64,000 bases of DNA, from positions 558,001 through 622,000 of the forward strand of contig JAAHFU020000003.1 in assembly GCA_010672825.2 (NCBI GenBank). Direction: 5' to 3'. Under the pieces are notes generated by a model, which made no database searches, had not been told where the DNA came from, and was given only the letters and a program-made list of their open reading frames with translations. This stretch comes from Leptolyngbya sp. SIO1E4. GTDB lineage: Bacteria; Cyanobacteriota; Cyanobacteriia; Phormidesmidales; Phormidesmidaceae. A program made the position numbers and the translations under genes. How positions within the stretch are numbered: position 1 is the first letter of the stretch; every line of letters starts with the position of its first letter. Below are positions 28,543-40,932 of this stretch, piece after piece.

Positions 28543-30072
28543 CTATTGAAGCCGATCAACTGTCCGATACTGAATCGCCTCAGCTACATATTGCGCTTGC
28601 AACATTTCAGAACCATCAAGATCTGCAATCGTACGAGCGACTTTCAAAACGCGATCAGTCGCGCGGGCTGACAGCCCTAATTTACGAACAGCGCTCTCCA
28701 ACAGTGCTTGGGTGCTGTCGTCTAACGGGCACCAGTGGCGCAGGTGACGGCTTTGCATATCAGCATTGCACTGCAGAGAAGCATCTGACTGGAAACGTTT
28801 GTGGGCGCGATCGCGGGCAGTCTCAACGCGATCGCGCACCGTGGCAGACGGTTCACCCTCGGCAATGCGCGTCATTTCCTCTGGCTTTAACCGTCCCACG
28901 ATTACCTGTAAATCAATGCGATCCATCAGCGGCCCCGACAACCGCGACCAATATTGCTCTCGACTGCGAGGGCTGCAGGTACAGGGCTGCACCGGATCGC
29001 CGTAGTAACCACAGGGGCATGGGTTAGTGCTAGCAACCAGGGTAAACTGTGCCGGAAACTCGACTGATTGTCGGGTGCGTGTAATGGTTACGAATCCGTC
29101 TTCTAGGGGTTGGCGTAAAAACTCCAGCACATCCCGCTTGAATTCTGTGAGTTCGTCAAGAAACAGCACCCCTCGGTGGGCCAAAGAGATTTCCCCCGGT
29201 TTTGGAAAGCTCCCGCCCCCAACAAGGGATGGCCCAGATGCAGAATGGTGAGGACTGCGAAACGGACGATGGGTGATCAGGCTGCCTTTATCTTTCAAAA
29301 GCCCAGCTACCGAATAAATCTGGGTGACAGCCAACGCTTCTGGAAACGACAGAGACGGCAAAATACTGGGGAGGCGGCGGGCAAGCATGGTTTTACCACT
29401 CCCCGGTGGCCCCACAAAAATCAGATTGTGACCCCCAGCGGCAGCAATTTCCAGTGCCCGGCGAGCCTGGGCTTGGCCTTTGACATCTCGCAAATCTAAG
29501 GCGCTTGCAGGCGCTTTAGCCAACTCAGCCTGGCCATCTAGCTGAAACGGCAAGTGCCGGGTAGGGTTGTTCAAAAAATCAGCCACCTCTGACAAATGCT
29601 TAAAGCCATAAACGTGAAGCCCTGGAACCACTGCTGCTTCACAGGCATTATCAACCGGTACGACCACCCCCTTAAAGCCTAAGGTTTGAGCCGCTGCGGC
29701 GATCGCCAATACCCCCGCCACTGGCAATAAAGAACCATCCAGTGAGACTTCCCCCATAAATAGCAGTTCGTCGAGCACCGCGGTTTTGACCTGGCCAGAG
29801 GCCGCCAAAATACCGGCACTAATGGGGAGATCAAAACTCGGCCCTTCTTTGCGTAAATCTGCTGGGGTCAGGTTGATCACGATTTTTCGCATCGGAAAGG
29901 GAAACCCTGCGTTTTTTAAGGCAGCTTTGGTGCGTTCCCTTGATTCTTGAACAGCCGTATCTGGCAAGCCCACAACGACCGTGCCCGGTAAGCCCCCCGA
30001 AAGATCGACCTCAACTCCAACCTTGATGGCGTTGATCCCAACAATCGTGGCACTCCATATTCTCGCTAGCAT
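28543..30072 (-). CDS. comM: YifB/ComM-family AAA+ ATPase (Mg-chelatase-like)
   Basis: A 509-residue protein with the ComM layout: N-terminal Lon-protease-like fold (about 1-175), AAA+ ATPase (GPPGSGKTMLARRLPSILP as Walker A, LFLDELTEF as Walker B), and a C-terminal Mg-chelatase-like domain. The CPCGYYGD and CTC cysteines in the middle are typical. In competent bacteria ComM drives branch migration during integration of transforming DNA. Its presence agrees with natural competence, which many cyanobacteria have, but does not prove it. Confidence 0.93.
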   Translation of the reverse strand: MLARIWSATIVGINAIKVGVEVDLSGGLPGTVVVGLPDTAVQESRERTKAALKNAGFPFPMRKIVINLTPADLRKEGPSFDLPISAGILAASGQVKTAVLDELLFMGEVSLDGSLLPVAGVLAIAAAAQTLGFKGVVVPVDNACEAAVVPGLHVYGFKHLSEVADFLNNPTRHLPFQLDGQAELAKAPASALDLRDVKGQAQARRALEIAAAGGHNLIFVGPPGSGKTMLARRLPSILPSLSFPEALAVTQIYSVAGLLKDKGSLITHRPFRSPHHSASGPSLVGGGSFPKPGEISLAHRGVLFLDELTEFKRDVLEFLRQPLEDGFVTITRTRQSVEFPAQFTLVASTNPCPCGYYGDPVQPCTCSPRSREQYWSRLSGPLMDRIDLQVIVGRLKPEEMTRIAEGEPSATVRDRVETARDRAHKRFQSDASLQCNADMQSRHLRHWCPLDDSTQALLESAVRKLGLSARATDRVLKVARTIADLDGSEMLQAQYVAEAIQYRTVDRLQ

Positions 30073-30340
30073 GGCACCCTGCTATTTACCAATGTCTCCC
30101 CAAGAGTGCCCAGGCATTCACCCTCCAAAGTCATCGTTCACCCTAGGGAAATACCTGATGACATCCAGGGAAAGCCTCTACAAAATAGGTCAATATCTAT
30201 GATTGCCATCGGTTTTCCTGACACTTGGCTGGGCACACATGCCGAGACTGTTAGCCCTTTTCTCAGGTTTTATGCAGCAATAAGCATAGGATTGGCGATC
30301 GCCTCGGCCTCAACGCAGTTTCTTATTTTTCCTTAGAGCT

Positions 30341-32344
30341 ATGTCTGCATCTTCTGCACGTTCCCTAGAGGAGGCCATTGACCGTCAGCCCCCCATTGCG
30401 ACCCCAGAGACCCCCATCAAAACGGCCCTGCTTCAAATGCAAACTGCTGCCAGCAGCTACATTTTGGTAGCCAAAGCTGCCAACAGGTTCGTCAGTCTGG
30501 TTACCGAGCAAAATTTGTTGCGGACGCTTATCACCCATCGCCACGCCTCGGATGTTCCCTTGGCGGCGGTTATTTCTCCTCAGGTTGCAGCGGCTCACAT
30601 CAATCAAATCTCTGATCTCCTGGCGGCCAGAGACTGGCTGCAGCAGCACAAGATCCACCATTTGCCTCTGATTGACGACCACCACAGTATTATCGGCACC
30701 CTCACCCATGAGACCCTCGTCCGTTTTCTCAACCCGGTCGATTTACTCCGGCTACAGCGAGTAGAGGACGTCATGACCTCCCAGGTGATTTGCGCATCCC
30801 CCAAGACGGCGGCCTTGGATCTCAGTAAGCTGCTCATTCGCCATCAGGTCAGCTGCATCGTGATTGGCGAGACAACAGCCCCAGAGTGTTTTCGCCCCCT
30901 GGGTGTCGTTACCGAGCAAGATATCATTCACTTGTGGTGCCATGAAAAGACCCTTGAGCGCTGTGCTCAAGACATCATGACTCAGCCTCCACAGTGCATC
31001 TTGCCCACAGCACCGCTTTGGCAGGCCCACCAGCAAATGACCACCCATCACAGGCGACACCTGGTGGTTATCAATTCAGCAGGCATCTTAATGGGGATCG
31101 TGACCCAAACCCATCTGTTACAGAAGGTAGACCCCGCTGAAGCCGAGCTGACTTTAGACGTTTTAGACCACATCATTCACAAGCGCACTACCACCCTCAA
31201 TCAAGCCAACCAAAAACTACAGCGCAAAATTCAAGAGCGAAAGCGGGCCAAGGAAGCCTTACAGCACCAAATTGCTCGAGAACGCTTGGTGAGCCGCATC
31301 ACGCAACACATTCGTCAATCCTTTGATTTAGAGACTATTTTGGCCACCACCGTGGCTGAAGTCAGTGAGTTCGTAAAGGCCGACAGAACGCTGATCTACC
31401 GAGTTCCCCATGGCATCCATACAGCAGGAAACGTCATGGCTGAAGAGGTCGCGAATGGCTGCGATCGCATTCAGGGAAACGCTGGGCTAGAAGCCATCCT
31501 ATCCCAGCTTGATACCCGCTTTTATGCCAGCGGTCGGGTGCATTCAGTCCCGGATCTGCAAGCTGTGGATCGATCGTCTCGGAAAGCCCGATTTCTGCGC
31601 TATCTAGGAATTCAGGCTACGTTATTTGCCCCTATTCTTGTGAAGGATACGCTTTGGGGCCTGCTGATATTAAACCAACATGCTGCCCCCCGTCGCTGGG
31701 AAAAGTTAGAGATCAATCTGCTAGAGCAACTCGCCTCCCAGGTTGGGCTAGCCATTCAGCAAGCGACTCTCTATGCCCAGTTAGCGTTTGCTAATCAACA
31801 ACTACAAGAACAGGCCAACGTTGACGGGCTGACCCAGATAGCCAATCGGCGTCGTTTTGATGACTGCTTACAGCAAGAATGGCGACGCTTGGCGCGCGAG
31901 CAGCAGCCCTTATCGCTCATTTTGTGCGATGTCGATTATTTCAAACGCTACAACGACACGTACGGTCATCAGGCCGGAGACGGGTGTCTTAAAGCGGTGG
32001 CCCAAGCCTTAGGGCAAGCCATCCGGCGACCTGCAGATGTAGTCGCCCGATACGGGGGAGAAGAGTTCGCCATCATCCTTCCCAACACGCCCTTGGCAGG
32101 AGTCTGCCATGTGGCAGAACAGGCCCGTCTCAAAGTTGAGGCTTTACAGATGCCTCACAGCAATTCTCAAGTCAGTGATTGGGTGACCCTAAGTCTCGGG
32201 GTTGCCAGCTATGTCCCACACTGCCAAGATTCACCCGAAAGCCTGATCAAAGCTGCAGATAGCGCCCTTTACCAGGCTAAAGCTAGCGGGCGTAATTGCT
32301 GGTCTTCTAGTTCAGCAACCGCTGACTCTGCCGTCAATGTATAA
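30341..32344 (+). CDS. diguanylate cyclase with four CBS domains and a GAF domain
   Basis: Makes cyclic di-GMP. Order: four CBS domains in two pairs (about 14-65, 73-130, 143-200, 211-265), a coiled linker (280-310), a GAF domain (about 320-478) and a GGDEF domain with the active signature GGEEF at 572-576. An inhibitory I-site RPAD lies five residues upstream, so product feedback is likely. The GAF lacks a Cys-His bilin site. CBS pairs usually bind adenine nucleotides, suggesting an energy-state input (inference). It is followed immediately by tRNA-Gln on the other strand. Confidence 0.92.
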   Translation: MSASSARSLEEAIDRQPPIATPETPIKTALLQMQTAASSYILVAKAANRFVSLVTEQNLLRTLITHRHASDVPLAAVISPQVAAAHINQISDLLAARDWLQQHKIHHLPLIDDHHSIIGTLTHETLVRFLNPVDLLRLQRVEDVMTSQVICASPKTAALDLSKLLIRHQVSCIVIGETTAPECFRPLGVVTEQDIIHLWCHEKTLERCAQDIMTQPPQCILPTAPLWQAHQQMTTHHRRHLVVINSAGILMGIVTQTHLLQKVDPAEAELTLDVLDHIIHKRTTTLNQANQKLQRKIQERKRAKEALQHQIARERLVSRITQHIRQSFDLETILATTVAEVSEFVKADRTLIYRVPHGIHTAGNVMAEEVANGCDRIQGNAGLEAILSQLDTRFYASGRVHSVPDLQAVDRSSRKARFLRYLGIQATLFAPILVKDTLWGLLILNQHAAPRRWEKLEINLLEQLASQVGLAIQQATLYAQLAFANQQLQEQANVDGLTQIANRRRFDDCLQQEWRRLAREQQPLSLILCDVDYFKRYNDTYGHQAGDGCLKAVAQALGQAIRRPADVVARYGGEEFAIILPNTPLAGVCHVAEQARLKVEALQMPHSNSQVSDWVTLSLGVASYVPHCQDSPESLIKAADSALYQAKASGRNCWSSSSATADSAVNV

Positions 32345-32347
32345 AAA

Positions 32348-32419
32348 CTGGGGTGCTAGGATTCGAACCTAGGAATGGCGAGACCAAAACCCGCTGCCTT
32401 ACCGCTTGGCGACACCCCA
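32348..32419 (-). tRNA. trnQ: tRNA-Gln (UUG)
   Basis: The minus strand folds as a 72-nt tRNA. The acceptor TGGGGTG pairs with CACCCCA, the T-loop is GGTTCGAATCC, and the anticodon arm GCGGG-TTTTGGT-CTCGC gives anticodon TTG for Gln CAA. No CCA is encoded, as usual for cyanobacteria. Confidence 0.96.
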
Positions 32420-32495
32420 TTAAATTAACCTTATTCATCCTAGCAGTTCATGGCCTGACCGTGTCAATAATCTTTTGAGAAAACCGCGATCGCCA

Positions 32496-33428
32496 TCAGC
32501 CGTCGCCTTCTTGAGACAATGCAAATTGGGGAAACGGTTGGCTAGACAGCGTCCCCGACCCGAGAATTGCTTGGATAGTTTGAGCCAGCGCGATCGGTTG
32601 TTCCAACATAGCCATATGACCGCACTCCGGCAGCACTGCAACGTTGCTGTCAGGCTCTTCAAACAATGTATGGAAGCTTGCTAGATGCCGCACATACTTC
32701 TCTTCCATCACGGTATCTCTTGCACCCGCAATGAAATAGGCAGGCTGCTGCAGGCTGGCCACCACTTGAGGCAACCGATGCACTTCTGCCTCTGTCGTTG
32801 ATTCTAAAAGGGAGCCCATTGCAGCGTCTTCATGGGCGGCTAACCAATCAGCTACTCGCTGCTCTCCCCACTTCAGCGCCACAGGCTTAAACACCATGAG
32901 ACGGGCAAAAGCATAGGCCAGCAATGGCATTGCGGCCAACCAAGCCGGGCGCCAGCGCACGATTTGCTGACCCGCTTGCCGAAACCGCTTAAATTCCTTA
33001 GGCAGGTAAACACCCCCCCCAGCATTCACACAAATGACGCCTTCTATGCGGTGGGGAAACAGCTTGGCAGCCCACAGAGCCACGCTTCCGCCCAAGGAAT
33101 GCCCGATAAGCCATACCTCCTTCAGGTCTAAAGACTCCAGCAGCACCCCCAGGTCTTGAGCATAGGCAGCCAAACTGTAGGCTGTCTCTGTCTGCAAGCC
33201 ATCGGTCGTGCCGCAATCGCGCTGGGTAAGATGAGCATTCGAGCCACCAAAGCCTCTGAGGTCGTAACTCACACATTGAAAGTCATCTTTCAAGTGCTGA
33301 ATAACTGGCTGCCAGTAGCACTGGCTCAAAAGCCAACCATGAATAAAAACAATCGTTTTTTGGGCGCTGGTGGTACCTGCCGTAAGCGTATAAAGGTGAG
33401 GAACCCTGAAAATATTGATGTAAGGCAT
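32496..33428 (-). CDS. alpha/beta-fold hydrolase
   Basis: A 310-residue hydrolase with oxyanion motif FIHGWLLSQ, nucleophile elbow GHSLGGS (Ser catalytic), acid in GARDTVMEE and catalytic His in PECGHMAMLEQP. The lid region (about 160-220) is helical. Such proteins are esterases, lipases or C-C hydrolases; the substrate is not predictable from sequence. It is single and convergent with the GGDEF gene across the tRNA. Confidence 0.88.
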   Translation of the reverse strand: MPYINIFRVPHLYTLTAGTTSAQKTIVFIHGWLLSQCYWQPVIQHLKDDFQCVSYDLRGFGGSNAHLTQRDCGTTDGLQTETAYSLAAYAQDLGVLLESLDLKEVWLIGHSLGGSVALWAAKLFPHRIEGVICVNAGGGVYLPKEFKRFRQAGQQIVRWRPAWLAAMPLLAYAFARLMVFKPVALKWGEQRVADWLAAHEDAAMGSLLESTTEAEVHRLPQVVASLQQPAYFIAGARDTVMEEKYVRHLASFHTLFEEPDSNVAVLPECGHMAMLEQPIALAQTIQAILGSGTLSSQPFPQFALSQEGDG

Positions 33429-33482
33429 AGCCTCATCATATCCTGACAGAGAGACCCCCTCAAGAAACCCGTAGCCTCATCG

Positions 33483-34208
33483 TTAGTGGGGCTTGCTCAG
33501 CAAACGATAACGCACCCCTTCAGCAATTTTCTGTCCTAGATATTCTGGGATCAGGCTCTCATTGGGGCCAAGCAAGTAGAGAATCAAGCGGGTACGACCA
33601 CGCCACACAAGTAAATTAGCGTTGACGACTAACAGGTCTTCCTGCCAGATGGCATACATGACCTTGTAAAACAGCCCGGGCTGGTTATCTGCCTCAATCA
33701 GCAGGGCTGGAAGATGAAAAACTGGATCCACGTAGAACTCTGTTTCAACCTGCTCTAGACCGGCATCTAGGTTGAACTCTACCGTCAGCATTTCTTCCAC
33801 TTCAAAGTGACCGGCCAGGGCCTCTCGAATAGCCCGACAGACATTGTCAGCAGTTTTGGTCGGTAGGGCCTTGCCCCCACGGGACACCACCAACTTGATG
33901 AAGACCAGCATGGGGGGATAAATCTGACCGTAGAGACTGAGATTGTGAATGGTCAGACCGTAGGCAGCCAAAACGCCAAAAATATCGCTCAGTAAAAAGG
34001 ACTGATTGCGATAGGCAAAATGGAGCGCACTGCGGTTTCCCTCCGGCTTCAACTCAATGACCGCTTTGCGCGTTTTGTAGAGCTGATAGGCAAGCCGCAA
34101 GTTTTGAAGCTGAATTTCGCTGCTGACGAACTGCTCATAAAACTGTGGGAAAGCACGATTGAACCGTTTGAGCAGTTCTACGGTAGACGGTTTTAAACCA
34201 GCGGGCAT
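33483..34208 (-). CDS. ACT-like domain protein
   Basis: A 241-residue protein whose centre and C-terminus look like two ACT-type regulatory modules: LLSDIFGVLAAYGLTIHNLS (about 75-95) and ADNQPGLFYKVMYAIWQEDL (about 173-195). ACT domains bind small ligands such as amino acids and control enzymes such as GlnD or dehydrogenases; no catalytic domain is attached here. It may be a free-standing regulator. Confidence in the fold is moderate and function is unknown. Confidence 0.6.
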   Translation of the reverse strand: MPAGLKPSTVELLKRFNRAFPQFYEQFVSSEIQLQNLRLAYQLYKTRKAVIELKPEGNRSALHFAYRNQSFLLSDIFGVLAAYGLTIHNLSLYGQIYPPMLVFIKLVVSRGGKALPTKTADNVCRAIREALAGHFEVEEMLTVEFNLDAGLEQVETEFYVDPVFHLPALLIEADNQPGLFYKVMYAIWQEDLLVVNANLLVWRGRTRLILYLLGPNESLIPEYLGQKIAEGVRYRLLSKPH

Positions 34209-34414
34209 AACCAGAGGAAGATAATTACATCATCAAGAATGCTCCGGGACAGTAACAGCGCCATAAGGAAATCAGCGATCGCCTTGTCCATGATGCTGTA
34301 TTAACGCTAGGGTTGCCATGTTCAGGTTGCTCTAGCGCACGTCCGATGCTGCAGTCAAGGCAAACAAATTCTGTGTTGTCGTTTCCGTGGAAGACAGGGT
34401 TGAGCAGATATATT

Positions 34415-34453
34415 AGTCTAATAGACTGTCAGTAAGTCTAATAGACTGTCAGT
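34415..34453. promoter_or_regulatory. two direct copies of a palindromic 13-mer, likely operator
   Basis: AGTCTAATAGACT (perfect 6-bp arms, one-base centre) followed by GTCAGT occurs twice with a 20-bp period, ending 29 bp before the GNAT start codon. Spacing close to two helical turns suits cooperative binding of a dimeric repressor or activator. Confidence 0.55.
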
Positions 34454-34482
34454 GTTACTTCATCTATATCATCCAAACCTGT

Positions 34483-35007
34483 ATGGGTTTCTGGAAAAGT
34501 CTATTCACAGGCGCTGAGACCGACTTGTCCCCACAGGATAAGAGGCCATCGGCAAGCTATCTGGCTGAGGTCTCCAATCAAGACCGTAGCACCCGGATCA
34601 TTTTCAGCATCGAACGAGACATTGACCTGTACGAGCTAGAAGAGCTTTGCGACGCCGTCGGCTGGGCCCGGCGACCGATTCGCAAGGTTCGTAAGGCTAT
34701 TCAGCACAGTTTCCTGGTGGTGTCCATGTGGGAACAGAAGGGAAGCAGCCGTCGGTTAATTGGGTTCTCGCGAGCGACCTCTGACCATGCCTTCAACGCC
34801 ACCATCTGGGATGTGGTTGTGCATCCAGACTATCAGGGCAAAGGGTTAGGCAAGACACTCATGAAACAGCTGATTAAAAAGTTGCGAAGTGAGGACATTA
34901 GCAACGTGACGCTGTTTGCCGATCCTCACGTGGTGGATTTTTATCGAAACTTAGGATTTGTACCCGACCCTGAGGGGATCAAGGGCATGTTCTGGTATCC
35001 CGACTAA
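34483..35007 (+). CDS. GNAT acetyltransferase, Ycf52/plastid-GNAT type
   Basis: A 174-residue protein similar to Ycf52 of red algal plastids and the plant nuclear-encoded plastid GNATs. The acetyl-CoA loop is [16 protein letters not shown], and the C-terminal [19 protein letters not shown] is typical of the group. Plant relatives acetylate plastid protein lysines and N-termini and the serotonin-pathway amine; which applies here is unknown. A tandem palindrome just upstream suggests specific regulation. Confidence 0.85.
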   Translation: MGFWKSLFTGAETDLSPQDKRPSASYLAEVSNQDRSTRIIFSIERDIDLYELEELCDAVGWARRPIRKVRKAIQHSFLVVSMWEQKGSSRRLIGFSRATSDHAFNATIWDVVVHPDYQGKGLGKTLMKQLIKKLRSEDISNVTLFADPHVVDFYRNLGFVPDPEGIKGMFWYPD

Positions 35008-35229
35008 ATCTGCGATCGTCTATCCTGGCAGGGGTTGAACCCATTGTTCAGTAAAAGTCGCTTGAGGATTTAGCGACGGAGGTCGGTGCTGCCTAGAATT
35101 AGCGACATCCCAACCCCGTCGAATATCAAAAAAAAAGGTTAAGTCATCTCGATCTCTTGGGAAATCTCTTGAAAGATTAAGACCAACATGACCGTTGGTC
35201 ACTTAGCCAGTTTTAAAGGAGATCGTCTT

Positions 35230-36108
35230 ATGCCAAAAGCAATTGCCGAAGGAAGCACTTATCTAAAAGCCAAGATTCTAGGCGCCCAGGACTTAAAGAC
35301 ATCTGAAAAGATTTATGTACCCAAGGGACATGTATTTTATGTGAATCGCTACGCGCCGGCTCAGAATCAGCACACATTTTTAGAGCTGGCATCTCCTTTA
35401 AACAGCATGGATAGTAAGACCCGACTGCAAGAAGTGTATGGCTATGGCCCCCACATCAAAATTGAAGGGGAGCCAGATAAGCCCACAGGCGGTGGCACCG
35501 GAAGACTGGACACCACTAAGCTGATCAAACTGAATGTGCCTTACTACATGCAGCTCGATAATGACCCTAGTGTATTTGGCCCAGGTTGGCGACAGTGCAA
35601 TACCACCAGTAACACCATGCTGGCTGACTATCTATTGCAGGGTAAAGTTACCCAGGCGGCCAAGGCTAAAGGGTATCCTGAGCCAGAATCCTTGTACATG
35701 CGGATTGTCTCTAAGTATGGAGACACTATTGATCACACGGCTCAGACGAAAGCGCTCAAGGAGTTGGGCATCGAGTCTTACTTCAGTCACTCCCTGTCAC
35801 CCAAAGACTTAATGCTTTCCCTCAGCTACGGGATTCCTGTCGTGGTTGGGTTTGCTTATAAGGGGAGCGGTCATATCTGCTGTATTGTGGGGCATGATCC
35901 CATCAAAAAGACTTACCTCGTGCATGATCCCTATGGGGTTCGCCATGGCACTAGCAATTCCTACGATGTCGGGGTGCGGGCAGCCTTTGATCCCTATTCC
36001 TATGACGCGATGCAGGGAATTTATTGGGACATGGGTGGCGAAGCAGGCTGGGGCCGCATCGTGACCAGTGTGGGAGGGCAAGCAACCGGACTCCCCAAGG
36101 GACTTTAA
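35230..36108 (+). CDS. C39-like cysteine peptidase domain protein, no leader
   Basis: I start at ATG 35230, which has AAAGGAGA in front, giving 292 residues. Residues 10-80 form a small beta domain (YLKAKILGAQDLK onward). From about 100 a C39-like papain fold begins: VPYYMQLDN, catalytic Cys123 in WRQCNTTSNTM, His215 in SGHICCIVGHD and Asp233 in VHDPYG. No signal peptide or ABC transporter is present, so it is not a bacteriocin exporter. Similar free-standing proteins occur in cyanobacteria and phages; the target is unknown. Confidence 0.75.
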   Translation: MPKAIAEGSTYLKAKILGAQDLKTSEKIYVPKGHVFYVNRYAPAQNQHTFLELASPLNSMDSKTRLQEVYGYGPHIKIEGEPDKPTGGGTGRLDTTKLIKLNVPYYMQLDNDPSVFGPGWRQCNTTSNTMLADYLLQGKVTQAAKAKGYPEPESLYMRIVSKYGDTIDHTAQTKALKELGIESYFSHSLSPKDLMLSLSYGIPVVVGFAYKGSGHICCIVGHDPIKKTYLVHDPYGVRHGTSNSYDVGVRAAFDPYSYDAMQGIYWDMGGEAGWGRIVTSVGGQATGLPKGL

Positions 36109-37839
<1,731 letters not shown>

Positions 37840-37903
37840 GCGGTATGGCAACTCTAAGGCCGGCAGATTAAGCTGGAAGAAGCCCTGTCTATCGGTTGAG
37901 GAA

Positions 37904-38407
37904 ATGTCCGTGAACGCAACCAAATCGTGGAGATGGCAGGTGCGATCGCACCTGCTGCCCGCCTTTGCTGTGGGTACCACACTATTCACTTCCGGGGCTA
38001 CTCTACCACCTAAAACACCGACGCCTGAGGCTGCCCAACAGCTGGCTGATATTACCATTCAGGTACCGGTGGTCATCCCTCACTACCCTGTCATTGTGGT
38101 TCCCCGTCGAGAGCGGGAGTCAAGGCGTGAAGTCACCCTACAGTTTGTAGCCCAGGGGGACGATTGGGCCACGATATACCTGAACAACCGCCTCCTTTTC
38201 AGAGCCTCTAATACGCGCCGCAACTATGCCGTTACCCTAGATCCAGGCGCTTACTATCTAGAAATTACGGGGGTTTCTCGCTTTGAGGTTTGGGGATCAG
38301 GCTACTTAGATATCGGGCGTGACGATTCCAATATCGTAGTGATTCGTTACAGCAAAAACAGTGGCATTCAGGTCGCTGGGGATCCCTACGCCTGGATTCC
38401 TGACTAG
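37904..38407 (+). CDS. hypothetical secreted protein
   Basis: A 167-residue protein. A basic start (NATKSWRWQVRSH) and hydrophobic core (LLPAFAVGTTLFTSGATL) look like a signal sequence or anchor. A Pro-rich linker then leads to a beta-rich domain from about 70 (EVTLQFVAQGDDWATIYLNN to YLDIGRDDSNIVVIRYSKN). Start is ambiguous: ATG 37904 sits very close to GAGG, while GTG 37910 has ideal spacing. It follows eno by 64 bp. No family recognised. Confidence 0.65.
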   Translation: MSVNATKSWRWQVRSHLLPAFAVGTTLFTSGATLPPKTPTPEAAQQLADITIQVPVVIPHYPVIVVPRRERESRREVTLQFVAQGDDWATIYLNNRLLFRASNTRRNYAVTLDPGAYYLEITGVSRFEVWGSGYLDIGRDDSNIVVIRYSKNSGIQVAGDPYAWIPD

Positions 38408-38529
38408 GGGTAAGTTCCCAAGTCCAAGCAGCTCCCAAGGCTGCCAGAAAAGGGATCGAGGCGAAGGGTGCTGATTACCTCCTGATAAATTAGCAAAAGC
38501 CTTGATATGGCAAAGTAAGCAGTTGTATG

Positions 38530-38588
38530 AGGACAGTCCAGATAACTCAACCGCTCTCTCATCCAGCGTTTCGAGTCATCCTTCTGCC
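38530..38588 (+). repeat. R3 dispersed repeat
   Basis: GGACAGTCCAGATAACTCAA, then CCGCTCTCTCATCCAGCG and TCATCCTTCTGCC. It is closest to the copy at 12425-12505. Confidence 0.78.
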
Positions 38589-38632
38589 GACTGTTGCACA
38601 GAAGCAAGCGATATCCTCATTGCCTTTTGAGG

Positions 38633-38730
38633 TATAGCGGTGTGCATTCGGATCAAGCACACCCTAGACCCCAAACCCTAGACCCTGCCTTCACCAAAAC
38701 GTACTGGATTGACCTGAATAGGGCTATATT
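38633..38730 (+). repeat. R2 dispersed repeat
   Basis: GTATAGCGGTGTGCATTCGG, then ATCAAGCACACCCTAGACC, AACCCTAGACCCT and GACCTGAATAGGGCTATAT. Both ends show the inverted TATAGC/GCTATA terminus. Confidence 0.87.
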
Positions 38731-38891
38731 TCCTAGGGTGGGCAGCCCAATAACCTTACACCAGTGCCATACGGCTATAGGTGAAAGGGGTGAAGGGGCG
38801 CTCAGTGCTAGCAGGGTAAGATTTGGGGCATCATGCTCTATTCTTGATACTTACCCACTTGCCTAGCGGGTCGACGCCCATCCCTAAATCC

Positions 38892-39509
38892 ATGATTCTC
38901 TATATATTCGATATGCTGGGCGTCGCTGTCTTTGCCGTGAGCGGTGCCCTGGCAGCCGGACGTAAGCATTTAGACCTGTTGGGGGTTTTGGTCATTGCTG
39001 TCGTTACGGCCCTGGGCGGCGGAACCTTTCGAGATGTATTGCTGGCTCGCTCGCCCGTCTTCTGGGTGCAGCAGCCTGATTACCTGATCGTGACGTTAAT
39101 GGCCGCATTGTTAACCGTTTTATATACGCGTTTTCTGAAACCTCCTCGACGGGCTTTACTCATTGCTGATGCCTTTGGGCTGGCATTGTTCAGCATTAGT
39201 GGGGCACAAATTGCAGAGACGGCTCGCTTGCACGGCCTCATCGTCGTCCTCATGGGAACTTGCACGGGCGTTGTTGGCGGGGTCATTCGTGATGTGCTGC
39301 TGGTCGAAATCCCGATCATTCTAAAGCGTGGCAATATTTACGCTACAGCGGCGATCGCAGGCATCACGCTGTACCTGGCTTTGCAACGGTTAGGAGTTGA
39401 CCCTGCAATTTCAACCTTAATCGGGATGGTCACGATCGTCACCTTACGCCTAGCCGCCATCATTTGGAGGCTCACGCTCCCGGTTTACCGCCTCACAGAT
39501 CAGGAATAG
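38892..39509 (+). CDS. TRIC-family (YadS/UPF0126) cation channel protein
   Basis: A 205-residue membrane protein made of two homologous three-helix halves plus a seventh helix. The [10 protein letters not shown] and GGVIRDVLL pair are the duplicated TRIC signature forming the pore. Prokaryotic TRIC proteins conduct monovalent cations. I start at ATG 38892; upstream in-frame codons do not look like membrane protein. bioF begins 2 bp after the stop, so the two are cotranscribed. Confidence 0.88.
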   Translation: MILYIFDMLGVAVFAVSGALAAGRKHLDLLGVLVIAVVTALGGGTFRDVLLARSPVFWVQQPDYLIVTLMAALLTVLYTRFLKPPRRALLIADAFGLALFSISGAQIAETARLHGLIVVLMGTCTGVVGGVIRDVLLVEIPIILKRGNIYATAAIAGITLYLALQRLGVDPAISTLIGMVTIVTLRLAAIIWRLTLPVYRLTDQE

Positions 39510-39511
39510 AC

Positions 39512-40699
39512 ATGGGGTCTCACGCATACCAGTGGATTGATAAAGCCTTAAACACGATTCATCGGGCTCATTGGCATCGAGCAGTGCAGCCCTTGGAAGG
39601 CAAAGCTGGGCCGCTGATGACACTCAACGGGCAGCCCGTGGTGAACTTTGCGAGCAATGATTACCTGGGGTTAGCGGGGGATCCACGCCTAGCGGAGGCT
39701 GCGATCGCAGCCATCCAAACCTATGGCACCGGCAGTACCGGATCGCGCCTGCTGAGTGGTCACCGACCTTTGCACGACGAACTAGAGCAGGCCATCGCCA
39801 CCTGGAAAGGAACAGAAGCTGCGATCGTCTTCAGCTCTGGCTATTTGGCCAACATTGGCACCCTGAGCGCCTTAGTCGGTTCCCGCGATCTCGTCCTTTC
39901 TGACCAATATAACCACTCCAGCTTGATGAATGGGGCCAAGCTGAGTGGGGCTACGGTGCAACCCTATCCTCACAGCAACGGGCAAGCCTTACAGCAGCAG
40001 CTGGTCCAAATGAGATCGCACTATCGTCGCTGTTTAATCACCACAGACAGCGTTTTCAGTATGGATGGGGATATTTGCCCCCTCTCCGATATTCTCAAGG
40101 TGGCAGACACGTTTGACTGTATGGTTTTGGTAGACGAAGCCCATGGCACTGGGGTGCTGGGGGCAACAGGGGCAGGCGCAGTCGAGCATCTAGGCTGCCG
40201 GGGGCAGCCCCTGGTGCAGATGGGCACTCTCAGCAAAGCCCTGGGCAGCTTAGGCGGCTACGTCGCTGGTTCAGCAGCGATGATTGACTTTTTGCGGAAC
40301 CGTGCCCCTAGCTGGATTTACACAACGGGTTTACCCCCTGCTGAAACAGCTGCGGCCTTAGCTGCGATCGCAATCGTGCAGGCAGAACCCGAACGACGCG
40401 ATCGTCTCTGGCAAAACGTCCGTATGCTTCAAGCCGGGCTCGAGACAGTATTGTCCCATCAGACTCAACCGGCTGTGCTAGAACGGTTGCTGCCCTCTGA
40501 CTCACCGATCCTCTGTGTGCAGGTCAGCGATGCTGCCACCGTGACCCGGTTGGGTCAACAACTCAAAACCCAAGGATGCTTTGTCTCTGCGGTGCGGCCA
40601 CCCACAGTTCCTACAAGTCGACTGCGTATGACGGTCATGGCAACCCACGCCCCCGCACACATCACCCAGTTGCTTCAAACGTTGGGGCAGGTGTTTTAA
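39512..40699 (+). CDS. bioF: 8-amino-7-oxononanoate synthase
   Basis: PLP enzyme that joins pimeloyl-ACP/CoA and alanine in biotin synthesis. I start at ATG 39512 with AGGAA before it (395 residues). Signatures: [51 protein letters not shown] and the PLP Lys in [13 protein letters not shown]. No other biotin gene is nearby, the usual scattered arrangement in cyanobacteria. Confidence 0.92.
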   Translation: MGSHAYQWIDKALNTIHRAHWHRAVQPLEGKAGPLMTLNGQPVVNFASNDYLGLAGDPRLAEAAIAAIQTYGTGSTGSRLLSGHRPLHDELEQAIATWKGTEAAIVFSSGYLANIGTLSALVGSRDLVLSDQYNHSSLMNGAKLSGATVQPYPHSNGQALQQQLVQMRSHYRRCLITTDSVFSMDGDICPLSDILKVADTFDCMVLVDEAHGTGVLGATGAGAVEHLGCRGQPLVQMGTLSKALGSLGGYVAGSAAMIDFLRNRAPSWIYTTGLPPAETAAALAAIAIVQAEPERRDRLWQNVRMLQAGLETVLSHQTQPAVLERLLPSDSPILCVQVSDAATVTRLGQQLKTQGCFVSAVRPPTVPTSRLRMTVMATHAPAHITQLLQTLGQVF

Positions 40700-40725
40700 G
40701 GAAAGCAAGTCAGAGAAGGATATCC

Positions 40726-40932
40726 CTAGTCTTCAGGCAATACCCACTTCGGCGGTTGTGACGCCCGCTCCATAATTTTCTTGCGGACGGCTTCTTCAGC
40801 AATCTCCAGCATCTTATCGAGGGAGGTCTCCTCAATGAATTTAGAGGCCTGCTGGGTGTATTCCAAATTAGGACACTTATCGCCCAGTACACAGCCATTT
40901 TTACAGGCTTCAGCACAGTTAATCGTTTCCAT
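40726..40932 (-). CDS. small conserved Cys-rich cyanobacterial protein
   Basis: I start at METINCAEACKNGCVLGDKC (AAGGGCG upstream), giving 68 residues. Four cysteines in C-x3-C-x3-C-x5-C pattern suggest a metal or Fe-S site. A helical tail (IEETSLDKMLEIAEEAVRKK) and a PPKWVLPED end follow. I recall similar small proteins across cyanobacteria but no function. Confidence 0.7.
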   Translation of the reverse strand: METINCAEACKNGCVLGDKCPNLEYTQQASKFIEETSLDKMLEIAEEAVRKKIMERASQPPKWVLPED

